DNA of 64,000 nt from Novosphingobium subterraneum (lineage in GTDB: Bacteria > Pseudomonadota > Alphaproteobacteria > Sphingomonadales > Sphingomonadaceae). Both the position numbers and the translations under genes were made by a program. Below are positions 1 through 7,496 of the stretch, piece by piece. The stretch lies in contig NZ_JRVC01000004.1 of the NCBI RefSeq assembly GCF_000807925.1, positions 124,001 to 188,000 of the forward strand. The letters run 5' to 3'. The notes beneath the pieces were generated by a model. It was not told the DNA's origin and did no database searches. It saw only the letters and a program-made list of their open reading frames with translations. Every line of letters starts with the position of its first letter. Positions within the stretch are counted from its first letter, which is position 1.

Positions 1-757
1 ATGCCCGTTCCTCGTCGAACTACCCATTGAAGGCTCCGCTGAGACACGCTGGTTGTTCAAGGTCGATGTGCTTTCAGGCGCGCCGGGATCGGGCGCTCTT
101 TATCGGGCCGGCAGCTTTGACGGTATCCGGTTCAAAGCCGAAAGCGCCTGGCAGGTGGCCGACTACGGCGACGAGTTCTACGCGGCTATTGGCTGGACGG
201 AACCACGCGACCGACTAGACAGGCCGACGTGGATTGGCTGGATGGGCAACCATGCCGTTCAGAAGCACTTGCCGCTGCAAGGGTGGCGCGGTGCGATGAG
301 CCTCCCTCGCAGGCTTTCGCTCAGGCGGCGCGAGGACGGCTTCGTGCTCGTCCAGTCGATCGAACCATCATGCCGCGCACTCTTCGGTGGAGCGGAGAAG
401 ATCGAGCTGGATCACGGCTGCTTTCCACTGCCGGGTTGTGCCATGCTGACGGCGGATGCTGGCGAGTGGAGCTTCACGCTTTCCGATGACGCGGGACGCT
501 TTCTCGCATGCTCTCGCAAGGCAAGCAGGATCGAGGTCGTGCGCAAGGATGCACTAACGCCCCAGCTTGATCGGAAGTGCGAAATGGAGCTCACCGGCGA
601 TGGACCAGTCGAGATCTGGCTCGACCACGGCAGCATCGAGATCATCGCAGGGGCTGGGGCAGATTGCCTCACCTTGCAGCATCGCCTTGCCGGTGAGGCA
701 TGGGCGTTGCGCGGCAGCGGCACACTTTCTGCCCGTTACCTTGCTGCGAGCGCTTGA
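1..757 (+). CDS. Glycoside hydrolase family 32 (levanase/sucrase type), C-terminal part
   Basis: Only the last 251 codons are inside the window; the open frame runs in from the left edge, with base 1 as the last base of a codon and full codons from base 2. The first residues, CPFLVELP, match the segment that follows the acidic residue of the GH32 'EC' motif, so the window cuts through the active-site region. Further on WIGWMGNH and the segment GWRGAMSLPRRL are characteristic GH32 text, followed by the beta-sandwich C-terminal module. The enzyme should release fructose from sucrose or fructans. The convergent fructokinase gene overlaps its 3' end by 22 bases and could use the product. Whether the protein is exported cannot be told without the N-terminus. 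Confidence 0.88.
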   Translation, partial: CPFLVELPIEGSAETRWLFKVDVLSGAPGSGALYRAGSFDGIRFKAESAWQVADYGDEFYAAIGWTEPRDRLDRPTWIGWMGNHAVQKHLPLQGWRGAMSLPRRLSLRRREDGFVLVQSIEPSCRALFGGAEKIELDHGCFPLPGCAMLTADAGEWSFTLSDDAGRFLACSRKASRIEVVRKDALTPQLDRKCEMELTGDGPVEIWLDHGSIEIIAGAGADCLTLQHRLAGEAWALRGSGTLSARYLAASA

Positions 758-1635
758 CGGCCGAGTTCGATGGCGCCGGTGATTCCCGCATCATCTCCAA
801 GGCCCGGCGTGACGATGTAGCTTTCCAGCTCGGCGTCGAGCCGTGGATGCTGAACATAGCCATTAAGCTGGCCAACCGTAGCCTTGCGCACCGCTTCGAC
901 CAGCCCCGGCGCCTTCATCACGCCACCGCCGAAAATCAGCCGGTCCGGCATGTGCAGCAGCACCAGTGTCGAGGCGAGGTGGGCGATGTAGTCGGCCACA
1001 ATGCCCACTTCCTCTGCCCCGAGCTTGTCGAGGCTGGTGCCCCACCGCTTCTCTATGGCTGGACCACAAGCCAGGCCTTCGAGGCAGTCGCTGTGATAGG
1101 GACAGATGCCGGGGAAGGGATCGCGCGACGGATCGCGCGGCGGTTGGATATGGCCGCTCTCGAAGTGCGAAATGCCCATCAGCGACTGGCCATCGCGCAC
1201 AACGCCCGTGCCGACCCCGGTGCCGATGGTGGTGTAGGCGAGGGTGCGGCAGCCTTGACCCGCCCCGGCCATCCATTCGCCGATCGCGGCGCCGTTCACG
1301 TCGGTATCCACCTTGATCGGGGCGCCAAATCCGGACAGCACGTCGTGAAACCGTGCGCCTGACCAGCCCGGCTTGGGCGTGGTGGTAAACGTGCCGTAGG
1401 CGGACGACGTCGGGTCGATGTCGATAGGGCCAAAACTTGCTACGCCGAACGCCGCGATCGGACCATGCTGCGCGCTTGCCTCTTCGAAGAACGCCTGCAT
1501 TGCCGGCCATGTCTCGGTCGGCGTGTTCGTCGGCATGCGCGTGCGGGCGAGGATTTCACCCTCATGCGTCGCAAGCGCAAGCACGAACTTGGTGCCGCCA
1601 GCTTCGACCGCTCCGATCAGACCTTTCTCGCTCAT
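736..1635 (-). CDS. scrK: ROK-family fructokinase
   Basis: A 299-residue sugar kinase of the ROK family, expected to phosphorylate fructose with ATP to fructose 6-phosphate in the cytoplasm. The N-terminal phosphate-binding loop reads GAVEAGGTKF, and the ROK signature with its zinc-binding His/Cys cluster appears around residues 160 to 190 (GHIQ, then CPYHSDC). Glycine motifs near the C-terminus (IFGGGV, DDAGITGA) complete the fold. The start ATG overlaps the stop of the upstream transporter gene in an ATGA arrangement, so the two are translationally coupled. Position beside a GH32 hydrolase and a sugar transporter supports fructose as substrate, although mannose or glucose activity is possible in this family. 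Confidence 0.87.
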   Translation of the reverse strand: MSEKGLIGAVEAGGTKFVLALATHEGEILARTRMPTNTPTETWPAMQAFFEEASAQHGPIAAFGVASFGPIDIDPTSSAYGTFTTTPKPGWSGARFHDVLSGFGAPIKVDTDVNGAAIGEWMAGAGQGCRTLAYTTIGTGVGTGVVRDGQSLMGISHFESGHIQPPRDPSRDPFPGICPYHSDCLEGLACGPAIEKRWGTSLDKLGAEEVGIVADYIAHLASTLVLLHMPDRLIFGGGVMKAPGLVEAVRKATVGQLNGYVQHPRLDAELESYIVTPGLGDDAGITGAIELGRQALAAR

Positions 1636-3137
1636 TCGCCCGTCACTTTCGCATTCTCTTTAACCAGTATCATGGCAGCTGCTGCCGCCGTCATCATCAA
1701 GGCCGCCACCAGCATCGTCCAGCGCGGTTCTCCGGGGAAGAAGCTGCGCATCACACCACCCATCAGTGTCGCCACGACGAGTTGGGGTATGACGATGAAG
1801 AAATTGAAGATGCCGATGTAGATCCCGAACTTTCGCGGCGGCAGCACTCTTGTCAGAATGACATAGGGCATCGAAAGCACCGATGCCCAGGCAATCCCCA
1901 TGCCGACCATCGGCAGGAGCAGCGCATCCGGGTTGCGGATCAGGAGAATCCCGACGAAACCTGCCGCCCCGCACAGAAGGCCAACTGCATGAGTTGCGGC
2001 ATTGCCGATGCGCCGCGCCAGAATTGGCAGCAGGAACGCCGCAACTGCGGCAACGCCGTTGTAGAATGCGAACATTATCCCGACCCAGTCCGCGCCTTCG
2101 TTATAGGCAAGGCTGGTCGTGTCGGTCGCGCCAAACGCCTGTGCGGTGACCACCGGCGTGGTGTAGATCCAGACAATGAAAAAGCCGATCCAGGTAAAGA
2201 ACTGCGCGAATGCCAGTTGGCGCATCTGGACGGGCATCTGGGCAAGGTCGCTGACGATGTGCGCAAGCGCTCCTCGGGCTGACGTGGCACGAACGCCGAT
2301 CTGGATGAGGCCGAATGCGCAAAGCCCGGCTCCCAGCACGTAAAGCTGCTTGTCCAGGGCGAGCGCCTGGACAAGCCCAAGCATCACGATTCCGGCAATC
2401 GTCCAGAACGGCCCGCTGCGCGGATAGATCAGTGGCTCGTGCTCCGCGCCATGATCGTGGTCGGAGCCCGGATCGAACTCTGCCATTTCATCGGGTGAGT
2501 ATTCGCGCACTCTGAGCACTGTCCAGCCCACGCTGAAGACCATCGCTGCCGCGCCGAGATAGAAGCTGTAGCGGACGGACGGCGGGATCACCCCCTCCGG
2601 CGCGACGTTAGGAATACCGAGCCAGTTGAACAGCGCCGGCGCGAGGCTGCCAAGCACGGCGCCCGCGCCGATAAAGCACGTTTGAAAGGCAAAGGCCTGC
2701 GCGCGTTGGTCGTCCGGTGTCATGTCTCCGGCAAAGGCGCGGAAGGGCTCCATTGCGACGTTGAGCGAAGCATCTAGAAGCCACAGGAAGGCGGCGGCGA
2801 GCAGGAGCAGCCCGGTGTTGGGCAAGCCGATCAGGGCCAATCCGGCGAGCACCGCACCGGCAAGGAAATAGGGGCGGCGGCGGCCAAGGAAGCCCCAGGT
2901 CCGGTCCGAATGATAACCGATCAGCGGCTGCACGATAAGGCCCGTTACCGGCCCCGCGATCCACAGGAATGCGAGATCGTCGACGGAGCTGCCAAGTGAC
3001 TGGAAGATGCGGCTGACGTTTGCGTTTTGCAGTGCGAAAGCGATCTGGATGCCGAAATAGCCAAAGCTGATGTTCCACAGTCCCCAGAAACTCTGCCTGG
3101 GTTTTTCCCTAGCGGGTTGGCGGATCAAGGTGGTCAT
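1632..3137 (-). CDS. MFS sugar transporter, GPH/SLC45-like
   Basis: A 501-residue inner-membrane carrier with about twelve hydrophobic segments. After the second helix comes the MFS loop signature (GYHSDRTWGFLGRRRPYF), whose RRRPYF form is typical of the SLC45/GPH sucrose-maltose carriers also found in TonB-receptor sugar loci of Caulobacter and sphingomonads. A central loop rich in Asp, His and Glu (residues about 220 to 235) separates the two halves. It probably carries sucrose or maltooligosaccharides from periplasm to cytoplasm by proton symport. A GGAGAG ribosome-binding site precedes the ATG. It leads a two-gene unit with the fructokinase and sits behind a candidate LacI operator. The exact sugar is inferred from neighbours. 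Confidence 0.85.
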   Translation of the reverse strand: MTTLIRQPAREKPRQSFWGLWNISFGYFGIQIAFALQNANVSRIFQSLGSSVDDLAFLWIAGPVTGLIVQPLIGYHSDRTWGFLGRRRPYFLAGAVLAGLALIGLPNTGLLLLAAAFLWLLDASLNVAMEPFRAFAGDMTPDDQRAQAFAFQTCFIGAGAVLGSLAPALFNWLGIPNVAPEGVIPPSVRYSFYLGAAAMVFSVGWTVLRVREYSPDEMAEFDPGSDHDHGAEHEPLIYPRSGPFWTIAGIVMLGLVQALALDKQLYVLGAGLCAFGLIQIGVRATSARGALAHIVSDLAQMPVQMRQLAFAQFFTWIGFFIVWIYTTPVVTAQAFGATDTTSLAYNEGADWVGIMFAFYNGVAAVAAFLLPILARRIGNAATHAVGLLCGAAGFVGILLIRNPDALLLPMVGMGIAWASVLSMPYVILTRVLPPRKFGIYIGIFNFFIVIPQLVVATLMGGVMRSFFPGEPRWTMLVAALMMTAAAAAMILVKENAKVTGE

Positions 3138-3189
3138 CGGCTCTCCATCGGGGCGCTGTTGGCGCGCCAGGTGGCCGTCTCACGCGGCC

Positions 3190-3202
3190 ATTGCATTGCA
3201 AT
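3190..3202. promoter_or_regulatory. 13-bp perfect palindrome upstream of the transporter
   Basis: ATTGCA-T-TGCAAT is a perfect inverted repeat about 50 bases upstream of the transporter ATG. It could be an operator or a promoter-proximal site, but no second copy was found, so its role is open. Confidence 0.3.
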
Positions 3203-3248
3203 CAGGCGTCGCGAAGTTGCAGAATCCGGGCGTTCCTGCAATCGATGC

Positions 3249-3260
3249 GCATACGAATAC
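3249..3260 (+). promoter_or_regulatory. Candidate LacI-family operator, transporter promoter
   Basis: GCATACGAATAC differs at two positions from the ideal palindrome GCATACGTATGC and keeps the central CG common in LacI-family operators. It lies between the end of the regulator gene and the transporter start. Related sites occur at 4513 to 4524 (upstream of the TonB receptor) and 15495 to 15506 (upstream of zwf). Binding by the adjacent LacI protein is inference from motif sharing. Confidence 0.55.
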
Positions 3261-3276
3261 CAAGACCGTCGGCGGT

Positions 3277-4311
3277 TCACCCGCCGCTGCTTGCCCGAAC
3301 CACAAGCCGCGCCGGCAGCACGCGTGGGTTGCCTGGGCGACCTTCGACTTGTGCAAGGACGCTTTCCACCAGAGCTTCACCAGCCAGCCGGATATCCTGC
3401 ATAATCGTCGTCAGCGGAGGCGAAGTGAAGGCGGCAGCGGGAATGTCGTCGAAGCCCACGACGGCGACATCGTCGGGAACCGACAGTCCGGCTTCGGACA
3501 GTGCGCGCATGGCGCCTACCGCGATAAGATCGCTCGCGGCAAAGATCGCATCGAACGACGCCTCCCGCGATAGAAGCTCACGCGCAGCGTGATAGCCGTT
3601 CTCCTCGGATGAAACGGCGTCGACAAGCAGGGATGGGTCGGGCGCGAGGCCTGCAGTCACCACAGCTTTGGCAAGGCCGGCATAGCGCTGCTCGAATTCC
3701 GGATAGTGCGAATCCGCCTGGCCGAGGAAAGCGATCCGCTTGCGTCCACGTGCCAGAAGGTGCTCGCCAGCAAGCCGCCCCGCGCCGAAATTGTCCGATC
3801 CGACCGTGGCCCCGATCGTGCCGTCGTCAACCGAGCCCCAGCGTACGAAATGCGTGCCCGAGCGGATCAACTGGCGCAGTCGCGGCTCGTATGCCGTGTA
3901 GTCGCCATAACCAAGCAGGATCAGTCCGTCCGCGCGATGGCTGTCCTGGTAACGCTTGTGCCAATCGTCATCCAGTTTCTGGAACGAGATCAGCAGGTCA
4001 AGACCGCGATTGGCGCAATGCCGCGTGATCGATCCCAGCATGGCGAGAAAGAACGGGTTGATGTTGGATTCATCAGGCGTCGGATCCTCGAAGAACAGCA
4101 GAGCCAACGTGTTCGACCGCTGCGAACGCAGTGAAGAAGCATTCTTGTCGACCGTGTAATTGAGTTGTCGAGCAATCGCCTCGATCTTCTGCCGTGTCGC
4201 GAGACTGACCGATTTGCTGCCTCGCAACGCCCTGCTCACGGTGGGCTGGGATACGCCGGCAAGGTAGGCAATGTCGAAACTGGTTGGTTTGTTGGAAGGC
4301 CTGCGCCCCAT
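3277..4311 (-). CDS. LacI-family transcriptional regulator of the sugar locus
   Basis: A 344-residue one-component regulator. The start chosen is the ATG giving MGRRPSNKPT, because it sits ten bases behind a GGGAG ribosome-binding site and directly before the helix-turn-helix (IAYLAGVSQPTVSRALRG, residues about 14 to 31); in-frame ATGs upstream lack such a site. The rest is a periplasmic-binding-protein-like sensor domain, ending with the usual LacI segment VPDDVAVVGFDDIP and TTIMQD. It lies between the transporter/fructokinase pair and the divergent TonB-receptor operon and is likely to repress both in the absence of a sugar effector, through the shared 12-bp palindrome. The effector cannot be read from sequence. 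Confidence 0.9.
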   Translation of the reverse strand: MGRRPSNKPTSFDIAYLAGVSQPTVSRALRGSKSVSLATRQKIEAIARQLNYTVDKNASSLRSQRSNTLALLFFEDPTPDESNINPFFLAMLGSITRHCANRGLDLLISFQKLDDDWHKRYQDSHRADGLILLGYGDYTAYEPRLRQLIRSGTHFVRWGSVDDGTIGATVGSDNFGAGRLAGEHLLARGRKRIAFLGQADSHYPEFEQRYAGLAKAVVTAGLAPDPSLLVDAVSSEENGYHAARELLSREASFDAIFAASDLIAVGAMRALSEAGLSVPDDVAVVGFDDIPAAAFTSPPLTTIMQDIRLAGEALVESVLAQVEGRPGNPRVLPARLVVRASSGG

Positions 4312-4661
4312 ATCCCGATCACTCCCACCGCCCGGTGTGGTCCCGTGGTCGGTCAACCCGGACTTTATGCGTGATGTCTCAGTCATGCAATGGCTCGGCG
4401 GTTGCGCTGCCAGAATCAATGGGAAATGCCGATTTCGCAAGGGTTTTTCTCACGGAGGGAGCGTTGCCAAATAGCATCAACTGAAACCAATCCGGGGGGC
4501 GGCGCATGCATAGTATACGTATGCCATATTCGCCATTCTTCATCGCTCCCTTAAACCGGAATGGAGCGGAAGGCCGGGATCAGCGGCACCGCCGAGTGCA
4601 ATCACGGTTTCAACAGAAGGTTCAGGGTCGGAGCTTCCGGCTTGGGGGAGTGAATTTCAAC
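4312..4661. other. Divergent control region between regulator and TonB receptor
   Basis: 350 bases without a gene. It contains the candidate operator at 4513 to 4524 and, at its right end, the GGGGGAG ribosome-binding site (4644 to 4650) of the receptor. An open frame that extends the receptor upstream to 4506 has no signal-peptide character and is treated as leader RNA. No convincing -35/-10 pair was identified. Confidence 0.6.
4513..4524 (-). promoter_or_regulatory. Candidate LacI-family operator, TonB-receptor promoter
   Basis: Read on the minus strand the site is GCATACGTATAC, one mismatch from the palindrome GCATACGTATGC. Flanking bases extend the dyad (7 of 10 positions per half-site match). 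It lies about 150 bases upstream of the receptor start and 200 bases upstream of the regulator start, so one site could serve both directions. Confidence 0.6.
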
Positions 4662-7382
4662 ATGGCAATTCGCACATTATCCGCTGCTGCCGGCGTATCG
4701 CTCGCAGCGATGACAGTCGCCCTCGTTGCGACTCCGGCCATGGCGCAGGACGCCACCCCGGCGCAGGATCAGGCGCAGGCAACTGACGCGGCTCCGGAGG
4801 CGCAGGAGCAGGCCATCGTCGTGACCGGTTTCCGCGCCGCGCTCGCCACGGCCGTCAACGTCAAGAAGACCTCGCCGGTGATCGTGGAATCGGTCTCGGC
4901 CGAAGACATTGGCCGCCTGCCCGATGCCTCGATCGGTGAATCGATCGCTCGCCTGCCGGGTCTCACCACCCAGCGCCTGTTCGGCCGCGCCAACTCGATC
5001 GCTATCCGCGGTTCGAGCGCGGACCTTTCCTCGACCACGCTGAACGGTCGCCCGCAAACCTCGACGGGCGAACAGCGCAACGTCGAGTTCGATCAGTTCC
5101 CTTCGGAAATCGTCAGCCGCGTTGACGTCTACAAGACGCCGCAGGCGAACCTTGTCCACCAGGGCCTCGTCGGCACCGTCGACATCAAGACGATCCGTCC
5201 GCTGGAATTCGGCAAGGGCCTTCTCTCGTTCGGCGGCCGCGGCACTTACGCTGACCTTGGCAAAGTCAACAAGGACAGCAACGAGTTCGGCTATCGTGCG
5301 ACGGCGACCTATGTCGGCCAGTTCATGGAAGATCGCCTTGGCGTTGCTCTGTCGGCTGCTTACACCGATGAGCCATATCAGGCTCAGGAATTCGAGGCTT
5401 GGGGTTACGCCGACGGCCCGAACAATACCAAGATCATCGGCGGCATGAAGCCTTTTGGCGTATCAACGCAGCTCAAGCGTCTCGGCATCCAGGGCACCGT
5501 GCAGTTCAAGCCGGTCGACGAGCTGACCCTGACCGTTGACGGTTTCTACGGCAACTTCAAGGACAAGCAGATCAAGCGTGGCATCGAGTTTCCGCTGGCC
5601 TGGAGTGGTGCGCAGCTGTCGCCTACCGGTATCGAGACCAACGGCAACCTGATCACCAAGGGCACGTTCTCGGGCGTCGAGGCCGTCGTCAACAATCATG
5701 GCTACGAACGCAACTCGGACATCTTCTCGGGCGGTTTCAACGCTGCTTGGGCCGGTGAGGATGGCTGGTCGGCCTCGTTCGACTTCGGCTACTCGAAGAC
5801 CGATCGCAACGAACTTACCCTTGAAACCAACGCGGGCACCGGCCCGGGCGCTGGTGTCGGTGCGACCGATACGCTGACCTTCGTCAGCGGTCCGACCGGA
5901 ACCAGCTTCACCAGCCACGTCCTCGATTATGGCAACTACAACACTATCGTCCTGACCGACCCGCTCGGCTGGGGTGGCGGCGCGCCGAATGGTTCGCAGG
6001 AGGGCTACTACAACGACCGCATCATCGACGACGAGATCAAGAGCTTCCAGGTCGAAGTCGGCAAGGAACTGGAAGACAGCTTCCTCTCGAAGCTGACGGT
6101 CGGCACGGCTTACGTCGATCGCACCAAGGCAAAGACGCCGGTCGAGTATTTCCTGAACCTCGCCGGCGGCGCCAAGTCGCTGGTCGTGCCGGAGAAGTAC
6201 CGCACGGGCGCAACCGACCTTGGCTTCATCGGTGCCGGTCCGGTCATCGGCTACGATCCCTTCGCGCTGCTCGAAGACGGAGTCTACGTAAAGACGCTGA
6301 ACGCTTCGAAGGACGTTCCGGCAAAGGCTTACTCGGTCACCGAGCGCGTCATGTCGATCTATTTCAAGGGCGACCTCAAGGCGACGCTCGGCGATGTCGA
6401 GATGGACGGCAATATCGGCGTTCTCGCACAGAACACCGAGCAGAAGTCGCGTGGCTTCGTGAACCTTGCGGCTGCCTCGCTGGTGCCTGTCACCCGCGGC
6501 GCGCGTTACTGGGACATCCTGCCAAGCCTCAACCTTAATTTCCGCATTCCGGGTGACTGGGTGGTACGCTTTGCCGCAGCGCGCGAGATCCAGCGTCCGC
6601 GCTTCGAGGACATGAAGGTTAGCCTGGACTACAGCTACAACGTCAACAGCGGCGTGATCACCGGTAACGGCGGCAACCCGCAGCTGCGTCCGTATCGTGC
6701 ATGGGCAGCTGACCTGAACATCGAAAAGTACTTCGGCCGCAAGGGCTACGTCGGCCTGCAGATGTTCTACAAGAAGCTCGACAACTACATCTACAAGGAC
6801 GTTGTCCCGTACGACTACACCGGCCTGCCGATCGTCGCCCCGGTTCCGATCACGAACTTCGTCGGTACGATCAACACGGCGGTCAACGGTTCGGGTGGCA
6901 AGCTTTATGGTGTGGAACTCGCTGGCACCCTGCCGTTTGAAGTCATCACCCCGGCGCTCGAGGGCTTCGGCTTCACGGGCGGGCTTGGTTACACCAAGAC
7001 CTCGATCAAGCCGGGTCCGAACGCCAATTCGATGGACCTTCCGGACTACTCGCGCTGGGTTGCTTCGGGCACGCTGTTCTTCGAGAAGGCCGGCTTCAAC
7101 GCCCGCGTCTCGGCCCGTCACCGCTCGTCGTTCCAAGGAATCTTTGTCGGCTTCGGCGGCGAGCGTGAACTGCGCCGCGCGCTGAAGGAAACCATCGTCG
7201 ATGCGCAGATCGGCTATGACTTCCAGGAAAGCAGCCCGCTAAATGGCCTGTCCCTCTTCGTGCAGGGCCAGAACCTGACCGACGAGCCCTTCGTTTCGGT
7301 CGACAATGGCGCACCGCTGCAGATCCGCAACTACCAGACCTACGGTCGTCGCTTCATGGCAGGCTTCAACTACAAGTTCTGA
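4662..7382 (+). CDS. TonB-dependent receptor, carbohydrate uptake
   Basis: A 906-residue outer-membrane receptor. The start at 4662 gives a clean signal peptide (MAIRTLSAAAGVSLAAM through AMAQ) and has GGGGGAG eleven bases upstream. After a Gln/Ala-rich linker comes the TonB-box-like segment AIVVTGFR, then the plug domain (SVSAEDIGRLPD, ESIARLPG, IRGSS) and a long beta-barrel ending in the terminal phenylalanine of FNYKF. This family moves oligosaccharides across the outer membrane using TonB energy. Its position before amylase, alpha-glucosidase and GH97 genes points to maltodextrin or another alpha-glucan as cargo; no SusD-like protein is present, as usual in Proteobacteria. Probably controlled by the upstream LacI site. 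Confidence 0.92.
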   Translation: MAIRTLSAAAGVSLAAMTVALVATPAMAQDATPAQDQAQATDAAPEAQEQAIVVTGFRAALATAVNVKKTSPVIVESVSAEDIGRLPDASIGESIARLPGLTTQRLFGRANSIAIRGSSADLSSTTLNGRPQTSTGEQRNVEFDQFPSEIVSRVDVYKTPQANLVHQGLVGTVDIKTIRPLEFGKGLLSFGGRGTYADLGKVNKDSNEFGYRATATYVGQFMEDRLGVALSAAYTDEPYQAQEFEAWGYADGPNNTKIIGGMKPFGVSTQLKRLGIQGTVQFKPVDELTLTVDGFYGNFKDKQIKRGIEFPLAWSGAQLSPTGIETNGNLITKGTFSGVEAVVNNHGYERNSDIFSGGFNAAWAGEDGWSASFDFGYSKTDRNELTLETNAGTGPGAGVGATDTLTFVSGPTGTSFTSHVLDYGNYNTIVLTDPLGWGGGAPNGSQEGYYNDRIIDDEIKSFQVEVGKELEDSFLSKLTVGTAYVDRTKAKTPVEYFLNLAGGAKSLVVPEKYRTGATDLGFIGAGPVIGYDPFALLEDGVYVKTLNASKDVPAKAYSVTERVMSIYFKGDLKATLGDVEMDGNIGVLAQNTEQKSRGFVNLAAASLVPVTRGARYWDILPSLNLNFRIPGDWVVRFAAAREIQRPRFEDMKVSLDYSYNVNSGVITGNGGNPQLRPYRAWAADLNIEKYFGRKGYVGLQMFYKKLDNYIYKDVVPYDYTGLPIVAPVPITNFVGTINTAVNGSGGKLYGVELAGTLPFEVITPALEGFGFTGGLGYTKTSIKPGPNANSMDLPDYSRWVASGTLFFEKAGFNARVSARHRSSFQGIFVGFGGERELRRALKETIVDAQIGYDFQESSPLNGLSLFVQGQNLTDEPFVSVDNGAPLQIRNYQTYGRRFMAGFNYKF

Positions 7383-7389
7383 TCCCTCC

Positions 7390-7418
7390 GGAGGGAGCGG
7401 CCTCATCCCGCTCCCTCC
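7390..7418 (+). terminator. Strong hairpin after the TonB receptor
   Basis: An 11-bp perfect stem, GGAGGGAGCGG pairing with CCGCTCCCTCC around a 7-base loop, begins eight bases after the receptor stop. It lacks a clear T-tract, so it may be a partial terminator or a 3'-end stabiliser that lets the receptor be made in excess over the downstream enzymes. Confidence 0.6.
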
Positions 7419-7496
7419 ACCCTTTCGGGACAGAGACGTTGCAAGAATGTGCCCGCAGAAGGCACTCTCGAGAGAATTCACTGCGGGAGAACGGAC

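Noticed and set aside
4506..4661. 52-codon upstream extension of the TonB receptor
   Set aside because: It would place the signal peptide in the interior of the protein, while the ATG at 4662 has a strong ribosome-binding site and a signal peptide directly after it.
5463..7136. 557-codon open frame opposite the TonB receptor
   Set aside because: High-GC shadow; no recognisable domain, while the plus strand has complete receptor motifs. The same applies to long antisense frames at 12560-14572, 17814-19784, 30492-32732, 50337-52013 and 61554-63227.
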